This document shows positions 37,401 through 47,639 of a DNA stretch of 64,000 nt, piece after piece. Position 1 is the stretch's first letter. The number at the start of each line of letters is the position of its first letter. Location of the stretch: NCBI GenBank assembly GCA_003864495.1, contig ML133408.1, forward strand, positions 1,619,006 through 1,683,005, read 5' to 3'. Under the pieces are notes generated by a model, which saw only the letters and a list, made by a program, of their open reading frames with translations, did not search any database and was not told the DNA's origin. The translations under genes were made by a program, and so were the position numbers. The DNA comes from Nemopilema nomurai. Taxonomy: Eukaryota > Cnidaria > Scyphozoa > Rhizostomeae > Rhizostomatidae.

Positions 37401-40400
37401 TATGATAAGCTTCTTGAAGCAATAGCTTTTGTTTGTTTCAAAACTGGTTGCACATCTTTCTTGTCAAATAGAATAAAATTGAATCGTTTTGGCTCATATC
37501 TTATGCGTTCGATCAAAGCATGAATGAGAACGTTGATCGGCATCATTTCCATGTTTCAGGTGGGCGATGACTCCAGCTCAAGTGAATGCCTACTATTCAC
37601 CAACCGAGAACAAAATTGGCAAGTGAATTTTTTTTCATTGAAATGAAATCGCCTCGCAGTCTTTGGCTTACGTAGTTGGCCTACGTCAAACAGTTTTATT
37701 CTTTAATTGCACACTCTAATGAGAAGCAAGGTGTAAAAAAATTAATTTACTTAATATTTTGTAGTTTTCCCGGCTGGAATATTGCAAACCCCATTCTACG
37801 ATCACAGGGCGCCAAGGTATTGTCTTCAGCTTGCTTCCAAAACAAACCCTGCAAACTTGAAACATCCAAATATGGTTTCACTGAAGCCAATGAGGACTCG
37901 TTTGTGTCAACTTCATATTTCAACTGTCCTTTCACGGGATTCAAACATTTGTTTGTCTGCTTAATTTCGTAGAGCACTCAATTATGGCGCGATTGGAGTG
38001 GTCGTCGGACACGAAATCACGCACGGCTTTGATGACCAAGGTAAAATGCATGCGCAGCCCTCCTTGCTCGATACTTCCGCGCATCGTCAGCACAATTGCC
38101 GTCCACATGCTTAAACTAACACCGTGTTTTATTGTTTATGAGGGTGCTAGAAAGAGGGGTGTCCCCCTGCAAATTCAGCTAGCTGCAAGCCAGAACACGG
38201 TCTTGTGCCCTTCTCTGGAGGTTTGATGTTGCGTTTATTCTTTGGCAGGTAAAACATTTAACAAGGAGGGAAATTCACAGAACTGGTGGACTAAGAAGTC
38301 CGAGCAGGGCTTCAAGCAGCAGACCAAGTGTCTCGTTGATCAGTACTCTAAATACAGCATGTACGGCAAAAATGTGCGTTCTTTTTTGCGGTTTTCGTTT
38401 TTGCGTTTGTCTCCAAATACAGCATGCACTGTTTATTGTGGTAGTGAGTTTCTCTGCTCTCAGTTTTGTTGTGGTAATCAAGAAAATGAAGCATTTGCAC
38501 GGAAACCTAAAAGTGATTTATACTGTTTTTAATTAGAGTAGCGTAAAATGTTACTTTGACTAGTTTTTAAAGGATTTGAAGAGACTTTTGAAAAAAATAT
38601 GAAATCAACGTTACATGCAGGAGTAGTAATTTAAAAGTTAACTAACCATAATCAAAAGAAAAGCTAAAAAATTTGCATAGAATTGGGTTAAAACTTATTT
38701 TGACCATACCATTGATTTATGACCCTTTGTGAACCCTTGTGTCATTGGGAGATTTTAGTTCAGGGGATAAAGCACTGTAGAGTACTCATGGCAGGAAACA
38801 TTACAGAGTTAGAAATGGGGAAGCAAGTCTACATAGGGCAGTTGCTGTCTTGCTGAATTGTTTTAGCTGATGTTTGAATTGGTTTGGCTAAAGCATTGTA
38901 CCCTTCATCTCTTATTTTGTTTGTAGTTGAATGGCAATCAGACACTGGGGGAGAACATAGCTGACAACGGAGGGAGCAAGGCCGCATTTAAGGTAAATGA
39001 ATCCAGCATTAAAACGAAGCTAGAATTTAAACGGAGCCAGCATTTAGTTGAAACCAGCATTTAATTGAAGCCAGCATTCAACAAAGCCAGCATTTTGTTG
39101 AAGCCTGCATTAAACGAAGCCAGCATTTCAACGAAGCAAGGATTTAATTAAAGCATGCATTAAACGAAGCTAGCATTTAAACGAAGCAAGCATTTAATTG
39201 AAGCCTGCACTAAATTGAAGCCAGCATTCAACGAAGCCAGCATTCAACGAAGCGACCATTTTTTAAGCCTGCATAATATCGAAGCCAGCATTCAACGAAT
39301 CCAGCATTTTTTTGTAAGCCTGCATTAAACGAAGCAAGGATTTAATTGAAGCCTGCATTAGACGAAGCAAGGATTTAATTGAAGCCTGCATTAAATTGAA
39401 ACCAGTATTCAACGAAGCCAGCATTCAACGAAGCGACCATTTTTTAAGCCTGCATAAAATCGAAGCCAGCATTCAACGAAGCCAGCATTTTTTTGTAAGC
39501 CTGCATTAAACGAAGCCATCATTTAATTAAAGCCTGCATTAGACGAAGCAAGGATTTAATTGAAGCCTGCATTAAATTGAAACCAGTATTCAACGAAGCC
39601 AGTATTCAACGAAGCCAGTATTCAACGAAGCCAGTATTCAACGAAGGCAGCATTCAACGAAGCCAGCATTTAAACGAAGCCAGCATTTAATTGAAGCCTG
39701 CATTAAATCGAAGCCAGCATTTCCAAACAAGCTTTCCAGTCCAAAGAAAAAACTCGCTCGATTCTGTTCTCGATGGACTGGTGAAAGCTATTTCTCGTAC
39801 ATAACCATAAAGGCATAGGAATTGTTGCAATTTATGCTCAAAAGCAACCGACCAAACTCTCTCAATTTTACAATCCTGGTTGAAATTAAACTTTTAATTT
39901 TTTGAAATTCTACTTTTTAAGTACTCGAGAGATTGTGAATATGTTTTAATTTATTTTTATCTATCATTTTGATCAGGCTTACCAAGAATGGGTAAAGGCG
40001 AATGGCAAAGAAAAGAAGTTGCCAGGAATCAATCTCTCTCCAGAGCAATTGTTTTTTGTCGGATTCGCCCAGGTGATGCCCTTATTGGTTAACCAATTTT
40101 GAGTAAATGTACAGCATCTTAAATAAGTCAATATTCGTTGCTATCTAATGAAGGTTTATCCTACTTTTTTATTTCTCCCTCTTTACTTAGGTCTGGTGCT
40201 CGAAATACAGGGAGTCGGCAGCCATCAGCCAAATTGAAGGCGGAGTCCACTCTATTTCAAAGTTCAGGTAATTCCCAGGATTTAACATTAAGCCATTCGC
40301 ATTAACTAACTTGACTATACTGCTTAGTCAGGATCAGTGAAAGAATGCAAAGGCTTGATAATAACAGTAAACCAGACAAATATTTGATAAAAGTCATAAC

Positions 40401-40867
40401 GTTTTAAACATATTCCTGAAAAGCCCTAATTTCGGCAAACATTATTCCTAAATTTCTAAGTGAAAATGAGAATGAAAACAAGAAGGCCAGATTACGACAT
40501 ATACCACACATGGCCCAATCGGTTTTTTCATCTCTAAGACCTTGCTCGCTTTTCATTACGTCTTCGTCTTTCACCTTGGCTATTTTTGCCTTGGACGAAT
40601 CCAGAATGGCTGGTTTGCTATTTCGGAAACGAAACGTGGGAAACTGTGGTAAACCTTTTGGCACAACTTTGTTGATACTTTTGGGGTCACATTATCTAAT
40701 TTTCGAATTGTTGTAATTTTTTTCGGGTTGATAACTTTTTGAATCTATTAACTTTTGCCTGTCGTAGAATTATTGGCACATTGCACAACTCGATGGACTT
40801 TGCTCGCGTTTTCAATTGCCCAAGTAAAAGTTCTATGAATCCAGCAACGAAGTGCTCAGTTTGGTAA
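28431..40867 (+). CDS. M13 zinc metalloprotease (neprilysin/ECE-like)
   Basis: Nineteen exons give 739 aa: 28431-28641, 31636-31832, 32290-32547, 32740-32805, 33052-33165, 34045-34134, 34384-34520, 34683-34905, 35143-35241, 35533-35610, 37042-37145, 37560-37618, 37765-37816, 37973-38040, 38249-38373, 38927-38992, 39977-40072, 40191-40267, 40768-40867. All phases agree. It is a type II membrane protein: short basic cytoplasmic tail, anchor at about 28-49, then C60/C65 and [13 protein letters not shown]. Active-site residues are all visible: substrate-binding VNAYY (534-538), HEITH (576-580), ENIADNGG with zinc ligand E636 and D640, and H701 in GGVHS. It ends in CSVW, the family's C-terminal Cys-x-x-Trp. 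Length matches neprilysin (about 750) and ECE1 (about 770). Family members cleave peptide hormones outside the cell; the substrate here is unknown. The 37618/37619 donor is GC instead of GT. An alternative first exon lies at 22889. Confidence 0.93.
30041..30212. repeat. 13-bp minisatellite, about 13 copies
   Basis: The unit TCAATGCCCCTCT is repeated head to tail with a T/C change in two copies. It lies in the intron after the second first exon of the protease gene. The period is not a multiple of three, so the same peptide appears in all three frames, a clear sign that the open frames are not coding. Confidence 0.93.
35956..36087. mobile_element. Foldback (palindromic) MITE in protease intron
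   Basis: An arm of about 50 bp starts CAATCGCTAGAAAAAGCGGA and is mirrored by the right arm, whose reverse complement starts CAATGGCTAGAAAAAACGGA. The mismatches are few and the loop is only about 28 bp. It sits inside the intron between exons 35533-35610 and 37042-37145. No target duplication was recognised. Confidence 0.75.
36165..36838. repeat. AT-rich TTGATTCT minisatellite, about 670 bp
   Basis: Higher-order array of 9-bp TTGATTCTA-like subunits grouped in a roughly 55-75 bp repeat containing TTCATTCTATGATTCTG, CTGATTATATTGATTCCG and TATTGCTCC. It fills nearly half of one protease intron. Confidence 0.85.
37195..37300. repeat. TACTGTATT-type short tandem repeat
   Basis: Repeated TATACTGTATTACGCTTTGC-like units of about 20 bp, diverged, within a protease intron. 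Confidence 0.65.
38993..39725. repeat. GAAGCCAGCATTTAA minisatellite filling an intron
   Basis: Over 30 diverged copies of a ~16-20 bp unit, CGAAGCCAGCATTTAA / TGAAGCCTGCATTAAA, start within ten bases of the donor of exon 38927-38992. The exon's own last bases, GCAAGGCCGCATTTAAG, resemble the unit, so the array may have grown out of the exon-intron border. Confidence 0.85.
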
Positions 40868-43017
40868 GAAATGCATGGCGAAGTTTTGCAGCGTTGTATT
40901 TCAAACCCCACACTGAATCATATGAGTGCCAAAGTGACTTTACTAAGTGCAGGCTGTTTGCCCAAGGGAAAGGATTTTTAGCTTGAAGCCATTTCTTGGT
41001 GGAATATGCATCCATAAATGACTTTTAAGCAAATTTTTTCTATAAACAAATAGATTGTTTCTTATCGAATTTGTCAACTTTTAGATTATTATCAGATGCA
41101 AAGTTTTTTTTATTGTAGATGCTTGTATGCCGCATTAGATGAATATTTAGCTTTCTTTTTTCATTACAATAAACCAGTGCATGATTTTAAGATTAACCTG
41201 CTGTGCATTTTTATTGATCGGAATCAGTTGATAGACACAAGGCCTTTTTCAAGTATCATTATCAGTTTAACAATACACTTAGTGATATATCATACTTTGG
41301 AAATATCCTACAAATGGCTTATCAATGTCTTTTCCATGCTTTCGTAATTACCTCATTCTCATGAATTAGAAGTTTTCCTTCCCTAAAGGGACTGACACTG
41401 AAGTTTTACGTCCTAGGAAGAAAGGTCTTTGTTTTGTTGTTGTGGCTTCCAGCAAATGAATGTGTTCACGATTAGTCCTTTATGCATTTGCCACACTGCG
41501 CTTGTTTCACTCCATTCCCCATGGAAAGAACTGGTATCTAGTAGTCTCAGTGTATCAGCGGCAAATATATTGCTGCACCTTTAAGTTGGCCAATCCCTAG
41601 TGGTGATGCCCTAGTCTCGAGATAGACAGGTTATGGAAACAAAGGTCAAAGGCCAATGTCAAACGTCAAACCAGTGATTCGTCATCTCTGAATGTGGAGA
41701 CATGCCACAGTGTCTGTTTTCCTGTGCCTAATGATCGACACTTGAAGTTGGAATTTCGTCTCGCGAAACTTGAAAATGTGAACGTCTTTCGCAAAATTAT
41801 GACGTCATTTTAGTGGCTGGCAGATGATTTGTTTATAACCGCAACAGCACGATCTCCACGTGTCTCTACACTGCTATTTGATGTTTCTCCATAACCCTCC
41901 GTTCTCCAGATCTTGCCTTCTGGCTCGTACCTTAGTCTCCTCGCCCATAAAAGGGAGAAGAGACACAGAAAGGTCTTTTCTCTAGAGAAGACAAAAATTG
42001 TTTCCCTACATACTTTTTAATAAGATTGAAGTCAATAAGAAAGTTGAGGCTGAAAATTGCTAAAACTTAGGAATAATGCTAGGCTCAACCCTCGTTAAAA
42101 CTACTAAATGTGCGATATCCCCCAAAGCAAAACAACTGTCACTTTAAATGTACAGCTTGTGGTGTTGGGCATAATTAAGCTACGAATAATGTTCGGCTTA
42201 AAATCGAAAAATTCTAAAATTATAGAGGCTCCGCAAAATATTTGGGATTGTTATAAAAAAGAGTGTGTACCTAATTCGCGAATCATCCGTATGGGACAAT
42301 GTGAAAAAACGAAGGCATAATTAGCTCGAAGTATTCCTAAGGCAAGTGTGCGAATGCCTTTCCCACAGAATTGCTGGGAGATTTCCTTGTGGAGAGGGAG
42401 AATCAGCTGGCCAGCTGAAAAGCGAGGCAGACGCCAGATTGCTTCCTGGGCAGAACTCAACACATTCACCACGGGCCAGCTATGTCTGAAAACAGGCGAT
42501 GCCCGTCCCTGATCACGGTCTCGTCAAATCATGATCGGGCCACATTGGGTAGTACTGTGCGCTTTGACCTTTCACCGAATCCTTTCTTCGAAGTAACAAG
42601 GTGATGCTACTGGGGTAAGGAAAAATTCAGACAGCTTGCAGCTTTTTCGTATAGAGGAAACTTTCAGCGTCGAAATAGTGTGTAGAATCTATATCGCAAA
42701 GTATTGTTGCAATCGACAAACGTTTTGGGAGACTCGTCGCTTGTCAGTTTTAGCCCAATAGCGGCCTGCCTTTATTAAGAAGGGCATGAAGCGAAAGGAA
42801 AGGGATGGATTGTAACTCTGGCACTGGTGAACTTAGAGAAAGAAGAGTCAATTTGAAGCATGCACTTTTGACTCGTGAATCCACTTGGATGTGGAGCTGA
42901 ATACCCTTTGGATCCGGTTTTAAAGCTGCGCCGTCGAACAGCAATGAGCCTCTAAACCGGTCGAAGTTTAGCGGGCCTAAATCGTCTGGTTTCACCTTGC
43001 TCGTGCTGTCTGTTGCC
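40868..43017. other. 3' UTR of protease gene and intergenic DNA
   Basis: An AATAAA at 41168-41173 could end the protease mRNA. No further gene is supported; open frames are short. The GPCR promoter should lie upstream of 43018, without a recognised motif. Confidence 0.4.
41168..41173 (+). promoter_or_regulatory. AATAAA polyadenylation signal (protease gene)
   Basis: Canonical hexamer 301 bp after the protease stop codon. In AT-rich DNA this could be chance. Confidence 0.35.
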
Positions 43018-46000
43018 ATGGCGAGGAATACTAGTATGACAAATGCGACTTTTGGAAACGAGAGTGTCTCGAAGGAAGAAGGGGTTCGAGATGATGTGCT
43101 TGGAGGAACCTTGTTGACTATCAATGTTTTCATTGTGATGCTGAACTCGTTGGCTGTTCTGGTGATCATGAGGTTTCGCACGAAGAACTGCATCGACATT
43201 CTGGTGCTTGGGCTGGCAATGACCGACCTGACCAAGGGCCTTGTTCCCGTGCCCATGGCTGTTTACACGTACTTGACGCCTTGGTTCATGAAGACAGGCT
43301 CCGGATCGTGCGACTTTTTTGGCTGGATTGCTTTCACGACAAACAGCGCCTCAATGCTGATCCTGACTATAATGGCGATAGAGCGGTTTGTTGCCGTCGT
43401 CAGACCCTTTGCATACCGAAGCTGCATCACCAAGAGACGAATGGAAATGTCCGTCCTTGTTGCCGTCGTATTTTCTGCTTTCATTTCACTCGTGCCATTT
43501 CTGGGTTTCGGCCGCATGAAGGCTTACAACAATGGAGCTTACTGTCACTTCGATTACACCTACAAGACAGCCAAATCAAACATTTATTCAGTGTTTATAT
43601 TGTCCTACGGCTTACTCATGACATTCGTCGTTTTAGTTACGTATTCAATAGTGTTTTATAAAATACGAGATCTGATCAAGAGACACAAGAGGTTTGCGAT
43701 TTCTCGAATATCTTCCACATCCAGCAAAAAAGGGAAGAAAGATGGAGAAATCAACTTGAAAGTAGAGAAAATGTTCTCCTACCTAACACTCGGCCTGATG
43801 CTACTCTTTTGGTTCAGCTGGTTTCCATTCCTTGTAAGAATTTTATAAACCTATAATCTTAGAAAGCTGTTACTACTTTTTCAGTTCCCCACGTCACTGA
43901 AAGGGTTTATCAGTATTCAGTATTAGAGTTGTTGTCGAATTGCAAAGACGAAAGTCTTGTGAACCTGGCGAGTTCCTTCTCTCAGTCAGGTGACTTTTAA
44001 CAGAATGTTAACATGTGTTTTCTTCCAGGCAGTGTTGCTCCTGAACCTGGTAAAAGCTGTACCCCTCTCGCACGACAAAGTGGACCTCTTTGCAATGCGA
44101 GTTGCAGTTGTTAACTCGATGCTAAACCCCATTGCCTGTGCCTCTTTCTGCAAGCCATACAGGCGAGGATTTTTCTACTACTATCGCAAACTGCTCTCCT
44201 ACGCTGGATTTGCCAGGCCCGATAGCGATGTATTCGGTACGGGATCGTTTATTCCTTATATTCGAAACTGCACACTCCTTCGATTTCTCAGCCCATAAAC
44301 TAATTTTAAGTAGCTTTTTGATGACTGGACTTGATTTTCCTTCTCCTCAAATGGATAGCGGCTGTTGATAGAAAATTTATACAGTGAAAATCGTGGCGTT
44401 ATTCAATCTGATGATAATTCATAGTTAACATACACTCCTCAGAATGTTCAAAGATTCAGAGTGTCATGTTGCAAAGTCATTGGTGACAATAACGTGTTCG
44501 CATACACTTCACATGCAAATTTATTAGATCATAATACCATTTTGATTTCCAGACCCATGGAGACAAAAGTCTCAGATCACTCGTGACCCAACCCCAGCTG
44601 GCTCCTTCGCAGCCCCTGTCGATAGCAGGGCACCCTATAATCTCTCAGTGCCAGAGTTCTCCTCACAGATTGACCCTGAGCCCCTAAGCAGCGTCCATAC
44701 CAGATGTGAGCAAGGTGCTTCAGAAGAGCCGATTCATTCCCAGCCTGTTTTTGAGGATGATATTATGGAACAAGATTCTGTCGGCCAAAGGTATTTATGT
44801 ATTTCAAATAATTTCATTTAGTATTTTTGTAAGCCGATTTACCCCCTTTGGCAACGCATTTGATAAATTGCAAGACCCCTTGTTAGGCTTCATATTTGTA
44901 TTGACGTAAAGTAGGAATGATACGTGCCTCAGACAAAAGGGATGTGCTTAGATGACAAATTCGTGTCCAATATTTTAGTGACGTAGCAAAGCAGTGAATG
45001 GTACGAAAGGAGTACGTAGAAGAATAGCACGAACGGCGTAACCTCAAATTTCGCATGCTTCAAGCATCCGATAGTGAATCCTTAAAATTCGCTGAAATGG
45101 TTTTACTTTTGTGTTTGAGTGAGTCGTTCGTTACTCCTCTTTTGTTCTTAAGGTTGCTGCAGATGCACGCAGACAACCAATCAGTTACTGCCAGAAATGA
45201 GCTGGGATTCAAAGGTATGCACTCAATCATTTGTGAAAATGCACCGTAACACTGCACAGATTCAACTGTCAATAACATTGTAGGTAAATTAAATTGTGCA
45301 AGCCATACAAGAGCGTGATCAAACATGCTTATATTCACAGTAAGATCACCAAGTTTTTTTGGATTTCTTACATGCGAGTGATCATTTTTGCCTTTAGTTG
45401 AATTTGTTTTGCAGATGATGCCTTTGATGGCGCGGGCTGTGCGATTACAGAATGGAAGCAAAACCGGTCACGTGAACAGAACGTCGTTGCTGTTGCAGGA
45501 GTCTACGTCGACAGGGGGGTTGATAAGAGGGCGAAGGTCAGGTCGCCCCAGAATCATCAGCGAGGAAGAGCATGCAAGACAAATCGTTACTCGGTGCCCC
45601 TCCTTCGTAACTGCGTGAACGCTGAGCGGAAACCTAGGCCCAAATCGCTAGAAGGATTTTCAAGAAAGTACGGAAAGTTTCGTCCATGGTCATTGGCACT
45701 GAATGAAGGCTTTCACAGATTTTTGGAGGAAAATGCTTTCGACAATGACGTCAAACTTACTGCATTTTCTGTCGTTGAGATGCCTTTTGATCAAAATGTA
45801 CAGTGTAAATCGAATAGCAACACTGTTGATGTGAAAATCTGCAAACGGGCTGGATACGCCTTGCAGAGAAAGGCAAAGTCATTCAATGGCCTGTGTTCAG
45901 CAACCAACCAGCTACTGCCGGAATTCAGTGGCACCGAACGGCATTTTGGGCCAGGTTAGGACTCATATTTTTATTTTCGTATTTCGGCTACTCCATTAAT

Positions 46001-46213
46001 TTAAGAAACTTTGTTACTCTTTATCATAAGGTACACTTTTCTTTTCGTACGACTGACTTTAAAAGAAGGATGTTGGTTTTACTGAAGATTTTTCTGGAGC
46101 AGCTCAATAGTGAATCGACATATCATTCTGCAGATGCATTGACCAGACGAAAAGTGTTTGCAAAAGGTCGCAGCTTTTCATTGCCAACAACAGCAACAAC
46201 AGCGAAGAAGTGA
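43018..46213 (+). CDS. Prostanoid-receptor-like class A GPCR
   Basis: Six exons join in phase to 647 aa: 43018-43833, 44029-44236, 44553-44790, 45153-45214, 45415-45954, 46134-46213. The start is the first ATG (43018), followed by sequons N4, N9 and N14 in a short extracellular head. TM1-TM6 lie in exon 1 and TM7 in exon 2. Visible marks: LGLAMTDL in TM2, ERF in place of DRY, LPFLGFGRMK..GAYCHFDY at TM4/ECL2, WFSWFPF in TM6, and RVAVVNSMLNP in TM7. The TM2, ECL2 and TM7 patterns, including the TM7 arginine that in EP/DP receptors contacts the prostaglandin carboxylate, resemble prostanoid receptors. Prostanoid receptors have DPW in TM7, here NPIAC. The ~300-residue C-tail is Ser/Thr/basic, longer than usual. 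Exons 3-6 rest on phase and splice consensus only. Ligand assignment is tentative. Confidence 0.82.
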
Positions 46214-47627
46214 CCGCTGTAACACGGAAATCAGTCTCGTTCAAGGGGACCTGCTTACAAATGGGTTGCTCAGGCTGTCTGCGTCAGGATAAGGCCACCC
46301 TACTAACGGTTAATATGTAGAATACCAAGATTCAGCTACCAAACTTGCTTCAGTGGCTCATCCATCACTTTGCTCGGCAATTGACGCCTGTTTTAGGGAT
46401 TTAGAAACGGCCTGGTTTTGTCCGAGTGAATCGTGGTTTTGTCCGAGTGAATCGTGGTTTTGTCCGAGTGAATCGTGGTAAGGTAATGGTAATGGTAAGG
46501 ACGTTGTACCACCGTTCGTTGGGTTTAGCACCAAAGCGTGTCTTCATGTGACGTCATTCAAGTACATTGCTATCAATTGTTTTGTATTTTCTGGTTATAA
46601 ATACCCATGTATCTTTAAGCATCAATACCCTTATCTTTTCCGAATCCTTAATGCATTAATATCTCATCAAGACATGCGACCATCTTTTTTAAGCCAAACT
46701 TCTCTATGCTGATTCATAAAGGGGTTCAAGTGGAAGATTATTTGATTTTGTCTTTTGTATAGTTTTGATTTAGATGATTCCACAACCATTACAAGTGGAA
46801 ATAATATATTTATTAGTTACTTCTTTGCTGAATGATAGCTCGATAGCTCTTTATTTCCAGCATTTGATTCGTAAAGCTTTCATCGCTACGTATTATAATC
46901 CGGCAAATTACACTTGTGAAATATTTCACGCAGTTTCCTTGCCTTTTCGGACTTTCTTGATATCTTCGTTTACAAATAATATTTGAGATCACATAGACCT
47001 TTACAGGCTCCGCCGCGGCGTAACGTCGGCCCAAAATGATTTGGCCCAGGTCATGCTGGATTGTCGACAATAAAAGCAGCTTGTGTCTTCGTAATGATCC
47101 CGTTACATCAGATAGCAGTCATGCGCACACACTCTTAGATCCATTTTCCTTGCATTCAAGTATCAGCAATGATGCTAAAACCAGTTTTGAACTTGAACTT
47201 TGCAAAGGATTTAAGTAAAAAGGATTTACTAGGGCTGGTGATATTTTTAAAGTATTTTCGGTGCTTTCCTTGCTATCCTACGATCACTAATCAATGCTTC
47301 CAAAGCTTTTCCTAAAAGTTCATTGTATTAATGTTGATTATGCATTTTCTGATATATGAAATTCACATAAGCAAGGATTAACAATCAGTTACTAAAAGTT
47401 TTTGCAAAAGGCATTGAACTCTACATCTCATCTTAATGTCTCTATGCCGTCGCAGTCAGTATTGTTCAAAATCCAAGTAGCTGCAAAGACAGCATTTGGA
47501 AGTTAATCGAAGGAAATTCAAGAAGGAAACATATAATTCAAGCTATATATAATTCCGTGGAAGGCAAACAAGACTGACAGATTCTTGTAGCCTCGTCTCT
47601 GTGGTAATAGCCTCGCCTTCGTTGTAA
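46214..47627. other. Intergenic DNA between GPCR and FANCE
   Basis: It contains one short 21-bp array (46413-46475) and no convincing coding region. The last ~60 bp lie in the FANCE promoter. Confidence 0.5.
46413..46475. repeat. Three identical 21-bp repeats
   Basis: TGGTTTTGTCCGAGTGAATC plus G occurs three times in tandem without change, followed by a short GGTAAT repeat. Confidence 0.9.
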
Positions 47628-47639
47628 TTTGGCGGGAAA
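47628..47639 (+). promoter_or_regulatory. E2F-type site overlapping the FANCE start codon
   Basis: TTTGGCGGGAAA matches the classic E2F recognition sequence and its last A is the first base of the FANCE ATG. S-phase control of Fanconi genes by E2F is established in vertebrates; its use here is inferred from the motif alone. Confidence 0.6.

Noticed and set aside
45163..45618. GPCR C-tail ending at 45618 through the acceptor at 45162
   Set aside because: The acceptor TTCTTAAG at 45152 has the better pyrimidine tract and leads into a much longer open frame that joins in phase to a basic last exon; not fully excluded.
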